DNA of 64,000 nt from Motacilla alba alba (Eukaryota > Chordata > Aves > Passeriformes > Motacillidae). Position 1 is the first letter of the stretch. Each line of letters starts with the position of its first letter. The stretch is taken from the NCBI RefSeq assembly GCF_015832195.1, contig NC_052017.1, positions 51,785,652 through 51,849,651 of the forward strand. The letters run 5' to 3'. The position numbers were made by a program, and so were the translations under genes. This document shows positions 1 through 18,800 of the stretch, in pieces. The notes beneath the pieces were generated by a model. It did not search any database. It was not told the origin of the DNA and saw only the letters and a program-made list of their open reading frames with translations.

Positions 1-5882
<5,882 letters not shown>

Positions 5883-6585
5883 TTACCATTTGAGTGGATT
5901 TCCTGGGTTTGCCTACATTGGCTTCTGTCTTAGTACAGCGGCCTGTGCAGTCAAGTGTTTCTAACATGATTTATCTCTCCTCTCAAAACTGGATTCTGAC
6001 TCCTGAACAAGTTGCAATGCCAAAACTTCACTAGTATCCAGGCTGATATGGGAGGAATCATAACTGGAACACATGCCTTAAGTAGTTTACTTTCCTCTAT
6101 TCCAAAAGCAAACTGGAGGTACAAGGCTCAGCCTTGCCTCAGCTGGCTGGCCAGCAGAGGGGTAGCTTTCTAGTGAGTGGGTTTGAACTGCCTAAGAACC
6201 TCTGGGTTCACAGACCAGAAAGCCTGGGCTAAAGCAGAAATTGCTCTGACCCTCCTACACCAAGATGTACCCAAATCTAGCCCCAAGGATGCTTTTTTAG
6301 CTACAGAAACCATAAAGAACAAGACCAAATCCCAGCAGAATTAAGTATCTTAAGACAGAATGGTGATTCCTTGCTTGTTCCATCCAAGCCCTTCCACTTT
6401 TCTGTTATTTTCATGTGGTACACCTTAAACTGAGCTTTGCTGCTGTATTAATTTGCTCCATAGAGAGACTCTTTTTTTTCCCTTGAATTTTTTACATCCA
6501 ACTTGGACAACAAAAGGAAAACAAGACTAAAATTTTTTCCTGAATGCATTAAATGAAAACTGTGGTGATTTCTTTAAACAGATTT

Positions 6586-6619
6586 ACTGTGGATTTATTA
6601 AAACTGTGGATTTATTAAA
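6586..6619. repeat. 17-bp tandem duplication
   Basis: The unit actgtggatttattaaa occurs twice in a row without mismatch, inside an intron. A local slippage duplication is the simplest explanation. Confidence 0.9.
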
Positions 6620-6735
6620 AAACAGATCATTCTCTAGTAATGGTAAGTAGGTTTTTCCTACATGTAGCAATATGAAGAAATGATCTGTAGCCATATATCA
6701 TGTGTGCCACAAGATTTTCTGAGGTGGACACTATT

Positions 6736-6785
6736 CTTTCTACTTAAAGTAGAAAGTATTCTTTCTACGTAAAGTAAGTAGAAAG
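6736..6785. repeat. Two adjacent short palindromes
   Basis: Positions 6736-6756 form an inverted repeat with 10-bp arms (ctttctactt / aagtagaaag) and a one-base centre. The same arm sequence recurs at 6761-6785 with a longer, imperfect centre, giving arms of about 8 bp. This looks like a local duplication of one palindrome. Confidence 0.85.
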
Positions 6786-8653
6786 CTCTACAACTGGATC
6801 AGAATGGTTTGTACTATGAAGTTATAGAAGTATAAATGAAAGGGGTTGAATGATTGATTTGTGCAACTAGGAAGATGGCAAAGGGCAGATGGGCCCATCC
6901 TCCTGTATTTTATGTCTGGAGATTTAGTATTCTCTTTGAGGAGCTTTAGCTCTAGGATCATGTGAGGACATGAAAGCCTCACCCGTAAAAGAGGATGGTA
7001 ACAAGCCCACACGATTCACCAGTGCCAGCCATGGATCAAGTCTGGTTCTATAGACATCGAAGTATTGGGTTAAGCCTGATAATGGCTGGAGTAAAGAACT
7101 ACAAACAAGATGTGTCTATGTTCAAAAACCTTCAACAGGAGACTAGCTATTGCACTTTTTGGCAACACAATAACTCATCATAAAGCCTTTATAGTTCATT
7201 TTCAATGGCCTTTTTCTTTGAACCGTGGGAAGCTGTGCCCATACAGCATCACGTGGCCATACAGCATCAACTCTTCAGTAGGGAATTGGCATCTTGGAGT
7301 CCTTCCAGCAGAACGTATATTAGCATTAAGCAGCAGAAACCCTAGAGGAATGTATCTTCAGATGTAAATGAATCAGTGAAGAATGAATGAATTTGCACAT
7401 CAAATTGGTTTGCAATTTCTCCTGAGGACACCATGCCACACAGAAAACAATATGACTTTGGCCAGTATTAGCATTCCAGAATGCTATTCCAAAAACATAA
7501 ACTGAAGCGTGCTACACATTTATGCTTTACTTGTAGGCCGGAGGCAAGATCAGCTGTGAAAGATGACCTCTGTTACACAATATTGAATCCATAGAGAATA
7601 AAAAGTAAGAGTAAGAAAACTCTGATACTGAGGTCACCGAGTGATACTTTTTGAGAGTGGCAACTTCTGTTTCCCACTGTATGTAACCTGTCCTGAGACA
7701 AGGGACAGAAGCCCTTCACTTGCCACGACACCTCAGAGCTGAGTGTCAGCAGTTGCTGGACTTGTTGAGAGCTGTCTCAGGTACTGTCTGATACCTTTGG
7801 GACTGAAATCCCACACACATGGTTTTTGAAAAAAAAGAAACTTTACCTGCAAAACGACTGAAATACAATTTCATGCCTTTGTCATATGGCACACTGAAAA
7901 CATGCACATAATGGTCTTACCATTACAAAAGTGTATGGATTAAGCCTCAGTTACAATATAGCTCTTGAGGTGAGCCAGGGTGGCTTTGAAAGGTTGTGCT
8001 TACATTTGAAAAGAAAAGGTCAGGGGTTGGCTTTCATCATACAAAAATGGCTCATGGATTTTAAGAGCTGTAGAAAGCTTCCTGAGAAAAGGCCTTCTCA
8101 AGAAACTTCTATTGCTTTTAGATTCCAACTGCAGGAATTAAATTTTAAGGACTAAACAGCATTAATGTTTCTCACTCAAGATGGAAACAATAAATCCACA
8201 TATGGATAACAAATGATCATTAGTTGGCATGCAAAGCTAAAATTTTTAAAGCAAAAACAGATCTATTGTGGAGAGTTAGAGTAAGAAACTGGATAAAGGT
8301 CTGGTCTCTAACTATAGCCCTCAGACCGATTCAGTGTGTAAATATTGGCCTGGAGTTGAGTTTTCCCTTCCAGCCTGTCAAAAAATCTACAGCAAACAAG
8401 ATGACAAAAAAATAGATTTAACCACTTAAACTGTCACTTTGAGACATCTGGATGGAAGGTGCTATAGGAAAATGAAGCATTATTGTTATTGTTATTTTTA
8501 ACAAATGTTCGAGTTGATTAAGATGAATCACTTACTCAGAGGTAAAACAAAACCAGGAAACATTACATAACAAGAGAGGCTCAGCCTTAGTCAACTTGTT
8601 GTTTTGCAACATAACAGCTACTTCAGAACTGAGAGCATTCTGTGGTTCCCTAC

Positions 8654-8767
8654 CCTTCCTCGCCGACAAACGTGACGTAGAGTTTGTTCCGCTGGAGCTC
8701 CTTGCGTGAATATGCCATTACCTGGTTGAAGGTGCCTTCCAGCAAGTGGTCACGCCGTATAATTAAC
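8654..8767 (-). CDS. HECW1: HECW1 exon: HECT N-lobe, part 1
   Basis: This 114-base exon encodes (K)[19 protein letters not shown] then [18 protein letters not shown] and two bases of Gly. The acceptor is CTCTTTTTAG and the donor GTAGGG. The strings [14 protein letters not shown] and [15 protein letters not shown], the latter continuing in the next exon, are characteristic HECT N-lobe signatures. The N-lobe binds the E2 enzyme; the catalytic Cys lies in the C-lobe, outside this window. Confidence 0.96.
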
Positions 8768-10187
8768 CTAAAAAGAGCGGCGGAAATAAAGATTTGATGA
8801 TTGAGTCTTGTGTGAGCTTGTGAGGCTGAAGGTAAACAACAGCTGTAAAGAGAGACATTCGTTCAGAGAACTTAATAAAATGGCATCTGCTGGTGCCCAT
8901 GCGACTTGACCATTATGGGTTTCCATTGGCTTTTCTATGTGCCTTGAAGGTGAATTCCTTCACAATGCCATAATTAGGTTCAAAGTGCTGCTCTGCTGCT
9001 AAGACTCTCTGCAACAACCCATATGTACAAATTTATATGGCAGAGGGGGCTGCGAGTTTCCTGTGTATATGAAGTCTCAGCTTTCTGGAATTGGCCCCAA
9101 ACACTTCCTGGATTTAATCCAGTGAATGTCCACGGACATATTGCTTCTGTGGCAGGGGAAGCAAAGGGAGTTATCAGCCTCTGTTTATACAACACATCTC
9201 TCATTCCCTTTCTAATCTCTACAACAACTTAATGAATAGTACTTTTACACACCATCTGTGCAAGAAACCCTTCTTGTTCATATGTTCATGAACATTTTAA
9301 AACAGACCTTCTAAAATATATTTAGTGTCTGCCTTGGACCCATTTAGCAGGACACCAAAAGGGGTAACCACCACCTAGGACTCCTCAGCTCTATAAGATC
9401 ATTTCGCTGATGACATTTGCCTGGGATAAATTGCTTGGCTTCATACTTTTATTTTTTCCACAACAGATATCCTTTGGTAGGAAGCCATCCTGAGGCATAA
9501 ATTCAACCAGATGCCCAGGAAATACCTTAGAAACAGCCCACAGCCTTTGGCTAAGTTGGATAACTAGATTGAGCACAACTTGGTACAGACTCAAAAGCCA
9601 GCTAACAAGATGTATGGAAAGAAACTCCACAATCAAATGAGAGAGAACCCCAAATACATGAAGACTGGCAGAAATCTCTCCAGTTCAAATCCAGGAGGGC
9701 TATCAACACAAAGAACTATGGAAAGTTAAACCTGCATGTACAGACTAACTTGTGTAGGATCATGTTCTGGTCCTGAGTGACACTGATATCCTGAGTTATA
9801 CATATCTACTGATATGTAGATCCAAACAATTGGGAGTCATCCTGCCATTACAATGATATAACTGTGGTTAATATCTGGTGGGTGCTTGCCTGGAAGGATA
9901 ATTATCCTACTGGCAAATTATAGGTAGGAATATGAGTATCCCTGTTTAACAGGCAAGAAATGAGAGTGTAAGAGAATATGAATCTTTAAGAAGTAAAACT
10001 TCCACACAAAAGCCTCTGGAAGGTGACTCTTTAGCAGGGTATGTGAAGATCTTATTTTTCCCTGATGGTTATGTAAAAAATGCAATCTCCAGGGTGTTTT
10101 ACACTCCCTATCCCTGTCTTCATGGATAATGAATGACAAAAGACAAAGCTATGTCCGTTAGACTAACTGAGTGATTTTAATACTTAC
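8768..10187 (-). other. Intron between HECT entry and N-lobe exons
   Basis: About 1.4 kb of AT-rich sequence. I see no exon, repeat family or conserved RNA. Confidence 0.75.
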
Positions 10188-10308
10188 TTAATTTTCCCTG
10201 GACCCTGCCCATACCCTTTGGCTTCAAGTTTTCGATAGAAATTGCGCAGCTTGGCTTCAAAGTCCCTCCTGTATGGAGAAGGTGCTCTTGCACTTGCTCG
10301 CTGCAGCC
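10188..10308 (-). CDS. HECW1: HECW1 exon: entry to the HECT domain
   Basis: This 121-base exon encodes (G)[20 protein letters not shown] then [19 protein letters not shown], with two bases of the next Lys. The acceptor is TTCCCTCCAG and the donor GTAAGT, the strongest donor here. The helix [14 protein letters not shown] leads into the HECT N-lobe of NEDD4-family ligases. The intron that follows on the gene strand (8768-10187) is about 1.4 kb. Confidence 0.95.
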
Positions 10309-12402
10309 CTGGAGGGAAAATAAACAGCGTCCTAAGGTGCAAGGGGCTTGGCATTCTTCCAAATCATGCAGCTGATGTTTCCACACAGAACCAGTTAATA
10401 AATGTGTTAGGAACTTTTTGCAGGTATACAGTGCACTCAGTGTTAGTTTTGCTCTATCTGGCATCAATAGAGTTGTAAGTTACTGTAATTCAGTGATTGA
10501 AATGAACTTCCAGGGACTGTATCCTCTTCAGTAAAAGTACTGTTACGCTCACCTTGAGTGTGCCCTTGTGTTGCCTCTGCCTTTAGCTGTGATTGAATGG
10601 AAACTGAAGGATCAGAAATGCATGAGAAAGACTGACATACATATCTACTTTTCATGGTCAGTGGCATTTAGGTTTTCTTTCCCTTTTGCACTTTTAACAG
10701 ATCTCTCTCCTCTGCATTGTATAGGAGATCTCCTTACTTGGCAGGATTAAGCCTCTGAAACTCAGAGTGATGCTTCTCACTGGAGCCTAGCAGCCCAGCC
10801 AAGCTGGGAGTCAGGTTTCCCCGTTAATCTGACTGTATATTAAACACTTCCAGCTATCAACACAAAACCCTTCTGTGGCATCAAAAAGGATTTCTGTCAG
10901 CAAGAACTGCTACATTTCCCTATTACAATTCACACATAACAGCAGATTTGTCAGCAATTTGGAACCTGTTTTGGTTTGAAGGATGCATTCTCAAATTGGT
11001 GATTATTCTTTTTGTATAAACAAGTGCCATGCCACAAAAGGCCAAATAATGGATTAATGAAATGCCAGTTGCCTATCTCATTACAAAAGACAATTAAAAA
11101 AAAAGCCATTTTATGAGAAATCTGACAGCAAATGTTCCACAGGAAAGAAAAAAAAGCCCACCACATTTAGTGGGAGCCAAAAGTATCATGGTTGCCATGA
11201 GGGAAGGACATTACTGTCTCTGCTGGTAAAACAGAAAGGTGTATTTACATGCAGCACAAAGAGAATCCCTTGCAACACTTCTTTCTTCTGTCAGCCTTTT
11301 GTTTTCCCCCAGGACATAAGAGAAGGGGTGCTCTCATGGGCTCTATAACCAGGACAGAAATTAGCAAGAAGTGTGTTGCTGAAAATGAGTATTTGCCCTT
11401 GTGTTTTCACAAGAACAGTCTCCTAAGTCACATTTGTGCCATATACTTGGATTCTTGTCCTGAAGGAGATTTGCTTATGACCTGTCCTGGTATAGACAAA
11501 GGGAACTTCTTCTCACAATGGTGTTAAAACTCATTAATGAAAATAGGACATTCTGACAGAACACGGTTCTCCGGTAGAGAAGGGTTTAGCATTTAACTTC
11601 TTCACATCAAAAAACCTTTCCATTTTCCACATCCACATCCAAGTTTTGAACTTCTCTTGTCCATTAATTTTGTTTGAAATCAGATAATTTAAATGCATGT
11701 TCAAAAAGCTCCGCCAAAAAATGAATTTCTTCAGATCACATTTCTGTTGGTTCTCTCAAAATGGCCACTGGACACAGCCACACAGTGAGACTGAGGTAGG
11801 GGTTGTGTCTCTTGGCAAAAGGAGGACATTAGCTCCTCAAATTTCTATAGCATAAACAATAACTACAGAGACATAGCACAGCTGGAAATAACCTTCTCAG
11901 ACAGCATGTCTTTCTGGAAAATATGTTTCCTGTCGAACCTAAGTTAATGGGTTCAACACGGGAGGTCAGGCTAGACGATGAAGATGATCCCCTCAGGTCT
12001 CAAAATAGATGTGCCTTGGGAAGAAGAGAAGCTTTTGGAACATTGAGTGGAGGAGACTGAACTTTACAGGGGTACTGGAAGTGGTGCAACACACCTTTAA
12101 TTTGGAAGGTGCTCTTGGCTGCTGTCACATAAAATGAATGTGCTTCCATGTCAGTGACTTATGCTCGGAGTACACCACTCTCTTACCCTAATCCTTTCCA
12201 GCGATATAAAAAGGTATGTATCAATAGATACACAGCAGCACTGGAAACTGATCCAGCAAAAAAAGCAGCTGGGATCAGATTCGGAGTGGGCACTGGAATT
12301 AGCAGGCTGACAGCTTGTGCTGGCTCTGAATCTGCTCTTTTCTATTTATTAGAAGAAATACAACAAATGCAAGATTTTGTTCTAATTTTCCTATCTCCTT
12401 AC
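10309..12402 (-). other. Intron before the HECT entry exon
   Basis: About 2.1 kb; no recognisable coding or repeat content. Open plus-strand frames at 11249-11527 and 12148-12495, the latter partly antisense to an exon, look like chance. Confidence 0.75.
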
Positions 12403-12512
12403 CTGGAGAGTTTTGGGGTGATGAACAGGGTGAGCAGCGAGGAGAAAAACTGTAACCCGGATGGAAGGCAGCCTGCAGTGGTATGTAGGACATGATATCC
12501 TCTTCAAAAAGG
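12403..12512 (-). CDS. HECW1: HECW1 exon: pre-HECT segment with Ser/Pro cluster
   Basis: This 110-base exon encodes (S)[19 protein letters not shown] then [17 protein letters not shown], and its last base begins the next Gly. The acceptor is TTGCATGCAG and the donor GTAAGG. The Ser-Pro cluster offers several possible proline-directed phosphorylation sites, which is inference. [16 protein letters not shown] is a HECW1-type string; I recall HECW2 lacking the two Cys. Confidence 0.95.
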
Positions 12513-13490
12513 CTGCATGCAAAAAGTCATAGGGACAGATTTAGTTCACATTCATCACATGAAGGAATGTAAATACGCAGTATGGTGCAAGTTTATTGTG
12601 TCAGATGTTTGGGTGCATCTCTGAACTCATGGATTAAAAAAATCCATAGGTTTCCCAAAGACAGCCTGGTCACTAGCAATGAAGAACAAAATGAATTTTA
12701 ATAGATGTTTCATGCTAACAGGATAGCTCAGTCACTGATGGAGAGCAAAGATGTGAGCACCTTCAACACATTAGCAGAGAGAAGTAAAGATGCACACTCT
12801 GTCTCCCAGGCTGTTTTACTCAGGCCATTTTCATGTAGTTCAGTGTTCTGACTGCTTGAATTGAAATGATGGGAATAAGCTGTAAACTTCTTGCATTAGG
12901 CAGTGCTATTACAGCACACCAACCCCACCTGGGTACTGCAACATTTCCCATCTCAGACAAAGACAATAAAATAAGTTCTTAGCTGCCCTGAGGAGAATTA
13001 GGACCAGAAGACCAGGCTCTCTGGTTCCAATACAAACTGAAGCCTTATCTTCATTACCCAAACAATGCCCACTGCACTGGACATTGAGGTTTCATTTGTG
13101 TGTGGCAGCACTGCTGCAGTAAAATTACCAATTTCATAAGCAGTTACATTATTATAGTGAGAAAGACAAGGGATTTTTTCCTTTTTTGTTTTTTTCTTTC
13201 TTTAAAAAACAAGACTTTTTTTCCATTAAAAGGAAAAGTTTTGACCTGAATATTTTTTATCTGCTACTTGATGGTAACAGCCATACTGACTGAGCTGGCT
13301 GGATTTACTGCACTGATGGAGGCTGCCTTCCAGGAAGTACAAATTGACAGATAGACTCCGGCTGAATCATTTTGGACGGCTATCAGTATGACCTGATTTA
13401 ACAAAATCTTTTCAATTATGCTGAGGAAGAGCCAGATCGTTTCTCTGGTACTGTAAGTAATGACATTATGCTATTGATGGAATTGATTAC
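12513..13490 (-). other. Intron in pre-HECT region
   Basis: About 1 kb. It contains a T-rich run on the plus strand at about 13171-13206 (A-rich in the transcript). Nothing else recognisable. Confidence 0.75.
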
Positions 13491-13574
13491 CTCAGCAGAA
13501 TTACTAAATCTGCATCACACGACAACTTTTCAAGCCCATGGGTGCCCTCTGTCCGAATGTAATGGATCTTCTCC
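13491..13574 (-). CDS. HECW1: HECW1 exon: pre-HECT segment ([10 protein letters not shown])
   Basis: At 84 bases this is the smallest exon. It encodes [20 protein letters not shown] then ADLVILL, finishing the Arg of the previous exon and beginning the Ser of the next. The acceptor is TATATTTCAG and the donor GTAATC. It contains no ATG-initiated frame and would be missed by an ORF scan; phase and family similarity on both sides place it securely. The segment is probably helical. Confidence 0.94.
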
Positions 13575-15498
13575 CTGAAATATAAGAGATATTATGGAGA
13601 GGAGAAGAAAAAAAAACCAGAAAAAAACATGCCATTATCACAGCTTGAGCCATGTATACAGTAGTTTTTCTTTGGTATTTTGCCAGTTTCTGTTTATCTC
13701 CTTATAAAAATGGCAAACATCCTATATGCCTGATTAATTTTCTAATCTTCCTAACAAACTTGCAAAAAAAAACTTCTGTCTCCATCACTCTGTTTACTGA
13801 TCCAAAAGAAAGAGATTTTATTCCCTATTTTAGAGAACAGAATGATTCTTAGTCCTCCACTTTCATGTGTACATGTCAGGTAACCAACTGCAGATTTTTG
13901 GCGTAAGCCTACAACTAACATAGCACCTTTTGTTAACAGAATTTGCAGTAATGTCACTTCCTTTCCCTCTGTCAGTTCCATCTGGGAAATAACACTCTAA
14001 CATATATTGATATGAATTAATCACACAGAGGTTACACAGTGTAATATGTGTTGCATGTGTAAAATCATACCTTTAGTTAATAAAAACTGGGAAACATAGG
14101 AGGATTCTAATCCTAGCAGATTAGGATCATGGAAGATACGCATCCACAGCCCAGCCTATCAGTGTGTTTCTAAAGCATTGCATTGTCCAAATATTTTTAT
14201 TCTAGTATTAAATCAAAATATTATATCTCAAGTCAAGGATGTGCTCTAGAACCTTGTAATCAAGGTCCATAAAAGATGGACTTTGCATCCTCGGAGTTTG
14301 CTTAACACCTGCTGCATGAGCATTAGACAGTAGCTTGGATCACTCCTGGCCCAAGGTATAATCAGCAATGACCTAGAGGCAAAGGGCTCAATATCCTGTT
14401 ACAAATCTCATTATACACTGGCTAAGCTGTCTAGCCCCTATCACTGGTCAATTTTGTTCTCTGCTCAAAAGGAGATAAAAGCATTATCTGTTCTCTGGGA
14501 AATGAGAATTCAAGTTACAGCAGAGAAAAAAAAATCTGGAATAATTTGATGGTGAAGATAAAAATTTCTCAGTTACAGAAATGTGCATCTTGAATACTGA
14601 GGGTATGTTTCATTCTATTTCTCATTTTATTTGCATGTATCAATTCCTCCACAAGGAAGTCTAATCCTTACACCCAAAAAATTCTTTGTCTGGCCCTCAG
14701 AGGTAAATGAGGAGTCAGTAAGGCTAGCAGAAAGCACACTGCAGGAATTTGGAGGCCCTCTCCACCTTCAGCAGTCCTGCAGCCACACCTCTGACTGCAC
14801 AGTACAACCTAAACTCTTGGTCAAAACCTTAGCTGGTGCATATGGGCACTGCTGACATCAATTAACACCAGCTTAAGTTCTTGGCCAAAATCAGTTAATT
14901 CAAACTTTGGAATTCGAATGAGTATAAGTTGTACTGGTGATTGGTTCTGCTTTTTTCTGTTTTTAAAAAATCTAATAGGAAAGCAATGGGCTTAAGAAAA
15001 AAAAAAAGACACACTATAACTACTTTGGAAGTTACTACCTTTACGTGAAGTGAGAAAGATTAAAGACAATAGTACAATCCACTTCATAACAATGATTCTA
15101 TTACTTTACAATATCTAGGCTGACTATATCCATGACAGGGGGGTAAATCCAACCATGAAGCAAAATCCTGGTTCTGAGGGACTTATTGGCGTTTTGCTGC
15201 TGACTTCCATCCAAACACTCTTTTAACTCCTATCTTCTGAAAAGCAAAGTGATAATTGCAGGTGAAGGCAGAGTTTCTGGTCATTATTTGCCCGTATTTA
15301 TTTTACTTCTTGGATGTCTGAGGAAAGTAACTATAGTAACCACATGGATCCTGGTGGTTCCCATCTACTCTTTAATGGTGGCAGTTCCATTGGAGGTCCA
15401 AGTTCATCTTTTGTACTACAGTTACTAGAATTTGGTTTTCCCCACTGCAAAAAGCACTTCCTGAAAGTAGGGTAGAGCAGTCTGGCAAAAAGCAGTAC
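13575..15498 (-). other. Intron in pre-HECT region
   Basis: About 1.9 kb of AT-rich sequence with short A-runs near 14525 and 14998. No exon or named repeat seen. Confidence 0.75.
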
Positions 15499-15595
15499 CT
15501 GAGTGCATGGTTTCTGGCCAAGCTGGGCTGACGCTCCTGCAGCATCTCAAAAATATTGGGTTGGCGTAGAAATGCAACAATCTTGTCATTGTAAG
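15499..15595 (-). CDS. HECW1: HECW1 exon: conserved pre-HECT segment ([15 protein letters not shown])
   Basis: This 97-base exon encodes (A)[18 protein letters not shown] then [13 protein letters not shown], with two bases of the next Arg. The acceptor is CCTTTTCCAG and the donor GTACTG, a weaker than usual donor. [15 protein letters not shown] is strongly conserved across HECW proteins. SLARNHALR fits HECW1, whereas HECW2 has a different string here as I recall it. Confidence 0.95.
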
Positions 15596-15772
15596 CTGGA
15601 AAAGGTAAAATCAAACCGCAGGTTTTATTTGCCACGTCACCAGAACTCTACAGGGGCACACTGCACTGCCAGCGAGGCACAGGACAACACAAGGCAGCGC
15701 ACACAGCTGATGAGAAGTCCTAAAACCCACCTTTGTGAGGTTTGAGAAGATAAAAAAAAAAACTTGGCTTAC

Positions 15773-15878
15773 CCAGAGGTAATGCCTCGTGATGGTGCTG
15801 GTTTCGAATAGCTGTTACGAGACTATTGCCTGGTCTGGCCAACAGAGTAACTCCTCTGTTTCGAGAGACTTCAGAGGC
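15773..15878 (-). CDS. HECW1: HECW1 exon: linker after WW2
   Basis: This 106-base exon encodes ASEVSRNRGVTLLARPG then NSLVTAIRNQHHHEALPL, ending with the first base of an Ala codon. The acceptor is CTTGTAG and the donor GTAAGC. It lies only 177 bases from the next exon, the shortest intron in the window. It contains no recognised domain; it is a basic, His-containing linker between WW2 and the HECT-proximal region. Similarity to human HECW1 is clear (ASEVSRNRG, LLARPG, LPL). Confidence 0.93.
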
Positions 15879-18800
15879 CTACAAGATCAGAGAAAAGGAA
15901 AAGAATGATCAAAACTGACCACCAGTAGCTCATCAGTCAGTTAAAAGATTTGTCATTTTTACTTCTGCAGCCTTCAGAATGGTCCATGATGCTGACTGAA
16001 GGGCAGAAAGCATACATGAAAATTACAGCTTTAAACTCCAGTCAACTTAAAAAAGGCAAGTAATTCTGTGCTTCTAAATAAAGGTACACCATTATCCAGA
16101 GCTATCACACCTCCTCAGTGCTGAAGGCACCAGAATCCAGAAGTAAATGCATGTTAATGTAGGTATTGCAGTGATGGACTTCTCTGGTAGTATCACACTA
16201 CATATTCTGTAGTATCAAACAGGTATTGTTTTAGCATAACCGCATTACTTCAAGGTTTCTAAAGTAATGTTCTTGAAAAGAGATAAAACCACAATGCTGC
16301 AATGTTCACTCAGTGTTGTTGAAGGGAAATTTAATAGTGGAAATAACATGAGGAAGGTAGATCACAACACAGAAAAAGGCTCTATTGTCCCAAAAGGCTG
16401 CCTAACTTGTATAACCAGCAATTGAATTGTATACACTGGAAATAAGAACATTGTCCAAAGACCTGATGAAGGGAGTAGTAAGAGGGAAATTTTTTACTGC
16501 CCCTTAACTGAGGCACTTAAAGAAAGCCACTGTTCTGTATACAGTATCTAGTGAAGGGAATCATGTCAGAAAGGCAGATTTCTTAAAAGAAGAGAAGACA
16601 CTTCCTTATGAAGATATTAAAAGGCAAACAATGACATCTGGCAATGTTTGTACTAAGGCATTACTTGCTGGGTAACCTTTTGGAGACTTGTGAAAGTTGA
16701 GGGGAACCCACCTGTCTCTCATGTTTTCCTCCAGAATATGGCCACAGTGAGACCAAGAGAGGAATCATAGAAAGGTCTGGTGGAAGGACCTTAAAGATCA
16801 TCTAGTTGCAACACTCCTGCTATGGGCAGGGACACCTTCTATTAGACCAGATCACTAGGGCCCCCTCCAACCTGGTCTTAAAACACTTCCAGGCATGGAG
16901 CATCCACAGCTTCTCCAGGCAATCTGTTCCAGCGCTTCACCACCCTCACAGTAAAGAATTTTCTCCTAATATCTGATCTCAACTTACCCTCTTTCAGTTA
17001 AAAGACACTCCCCCTTGTCCTGTGACTACAGTGTGAGGCTATCAGGACAAGATGCATTAGGAATTCCAATTGCCACTCCACTGGGCTAATAGCTGCTCCT
17101 TTCTCACTGCACAAATTATAGTATTTGGCAACTAACTCAGGAAGAAATCGCCCCAACTTCAATATTTTAAATGCTTAGCTCTGCATCCAAGCAAACAGTG
17201 CCAACCCATTTTCAGTGATACAGCCAAAAGCCAAGTCTTCCAACTGAATATACACAGAAACTGGGAAGCTAAATGTGCCTGGCAAGCTGCCTTTTGGAAC
17301 CCATAAAGCTTAAAATGTTTACACATAACAAGATACCAGTCAACGTACTTGATATGTGTCAACACACAGATTAAACAATGAAAAATCTTAACTATTCCAA
17401 CCAAACACACTGTAATTTAAAACACAAAACTGCTGTGCAAGTGCATGGTGAATGTTTCGCTTCATCATCCAGTTAGGATTTCACTTGTACCCTTTTGATT
17501 TCATTGTCTCCTCCTCACATCCCCACAGGCCAACTCACAAGGAAAGTTCAGATCAGGCTTAGGCAGCTTTTCCCCTGTGACCCAGGCATCCACTCCAGCA
17601 AGTTCTTTGTAGCCTTTACAGCATTCACTCCATTCCATGGCACAGGGGGGAACCCTGGGTGCAAGAGGTGCCCTGTGATCCACTGCCACAGTGGGCATAA
17701 GGCCTGTGTGGGAGCAGCCATTTCTTGGGCTGTTTGTCGGCAGCACGGCCAGGATCACACACTGTCCCATGACCAGCTGTACTAGATAAGATGTGTGGGA
17801 AGGTCCTAAGGCTTTGTTGGGCTCAGCTTCTTCACTTCCAGGGAGCCCTGGAGTTCAGATGAGGATGCCTATTCCTCAGGTCCTTGTAGAACATACTTGT
17901 AAGGGAATGCAGATGGTGGGTGAGCCTGTTTTTAAGGGTGATTGCTGACTCATCCTTGACAAAGACAAATCCTATGCCCTTGTTGTTACACATAATTTTA
18001 CTGACCAGAAGACAGAAAGGGGAAAGGGAGGAGTAACAGAGGAGTTAAACATATATCTCCCATAAAAATTAGCACCAGGTGTTATTTGCTCATCACTTGG
18101 GAACTGCATGGTACTTCTGCCCAGCCTTGGCCTGGATCCTCCTCTTGCTCTTGTCATCATTCCTCTTTTCAGCTTTCCAGTGCCTGGACATATTTCTCCT
18201 GGAGCAAGAATTTTGGAAGGAAATGTGCATAGTGCCTGTGAAAATAAACTTTTGCTCCCCTCTTCCCATCTTTCCAGTTCTGGTTTAAGAGCTAAAGTCA
18301 TCTAGATTGTAAGAATCCAGTTTGGTACACACCTCAATAAACTGGTGATGTAATTCTCTTCATCACCATCCCTAGGCATTGCTCATGCTGTGTTTGGTCT
18401 TTGCACATTTACACCTCCAAACAATTTTTCTCTGGCAACACAACAGGAAAATTCCCAGCCCTCTAATTAACTTCCATTTTGCTAACAATTCTCTTTCCAC
18501 TCTTAGCTAATAGAATACAATTGATTGCTCCAATTTAGTGTTCAGTCACAATCATCTTGTCTACTTTAACTTTCTAATTGAATAATTTAATTTTGATTTG
18601 CACATTATTCTCTAAAAAATAAAAAATAAAGAATAAAGAGTGACCCCTCTAATGATTTAACAACTTGGTTCATGTAGTAAGACTAATTGACAGATTTACG
18701 TCAGGTTTTAACAGCTTTGATATTGATACTGGGATGTTGAAACCAGAGTGGAGAGTCCAAACTACCAGAGGAGCCTTTCAGGATGTAATACCTTTTCCTG

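Noticed and set aside
17495..17785. Open frames on both strands in a GC-richer stretch
   Set aside because: No domain, no splice sites in phase with HECW1, and both strands equally open, which fits base composition.
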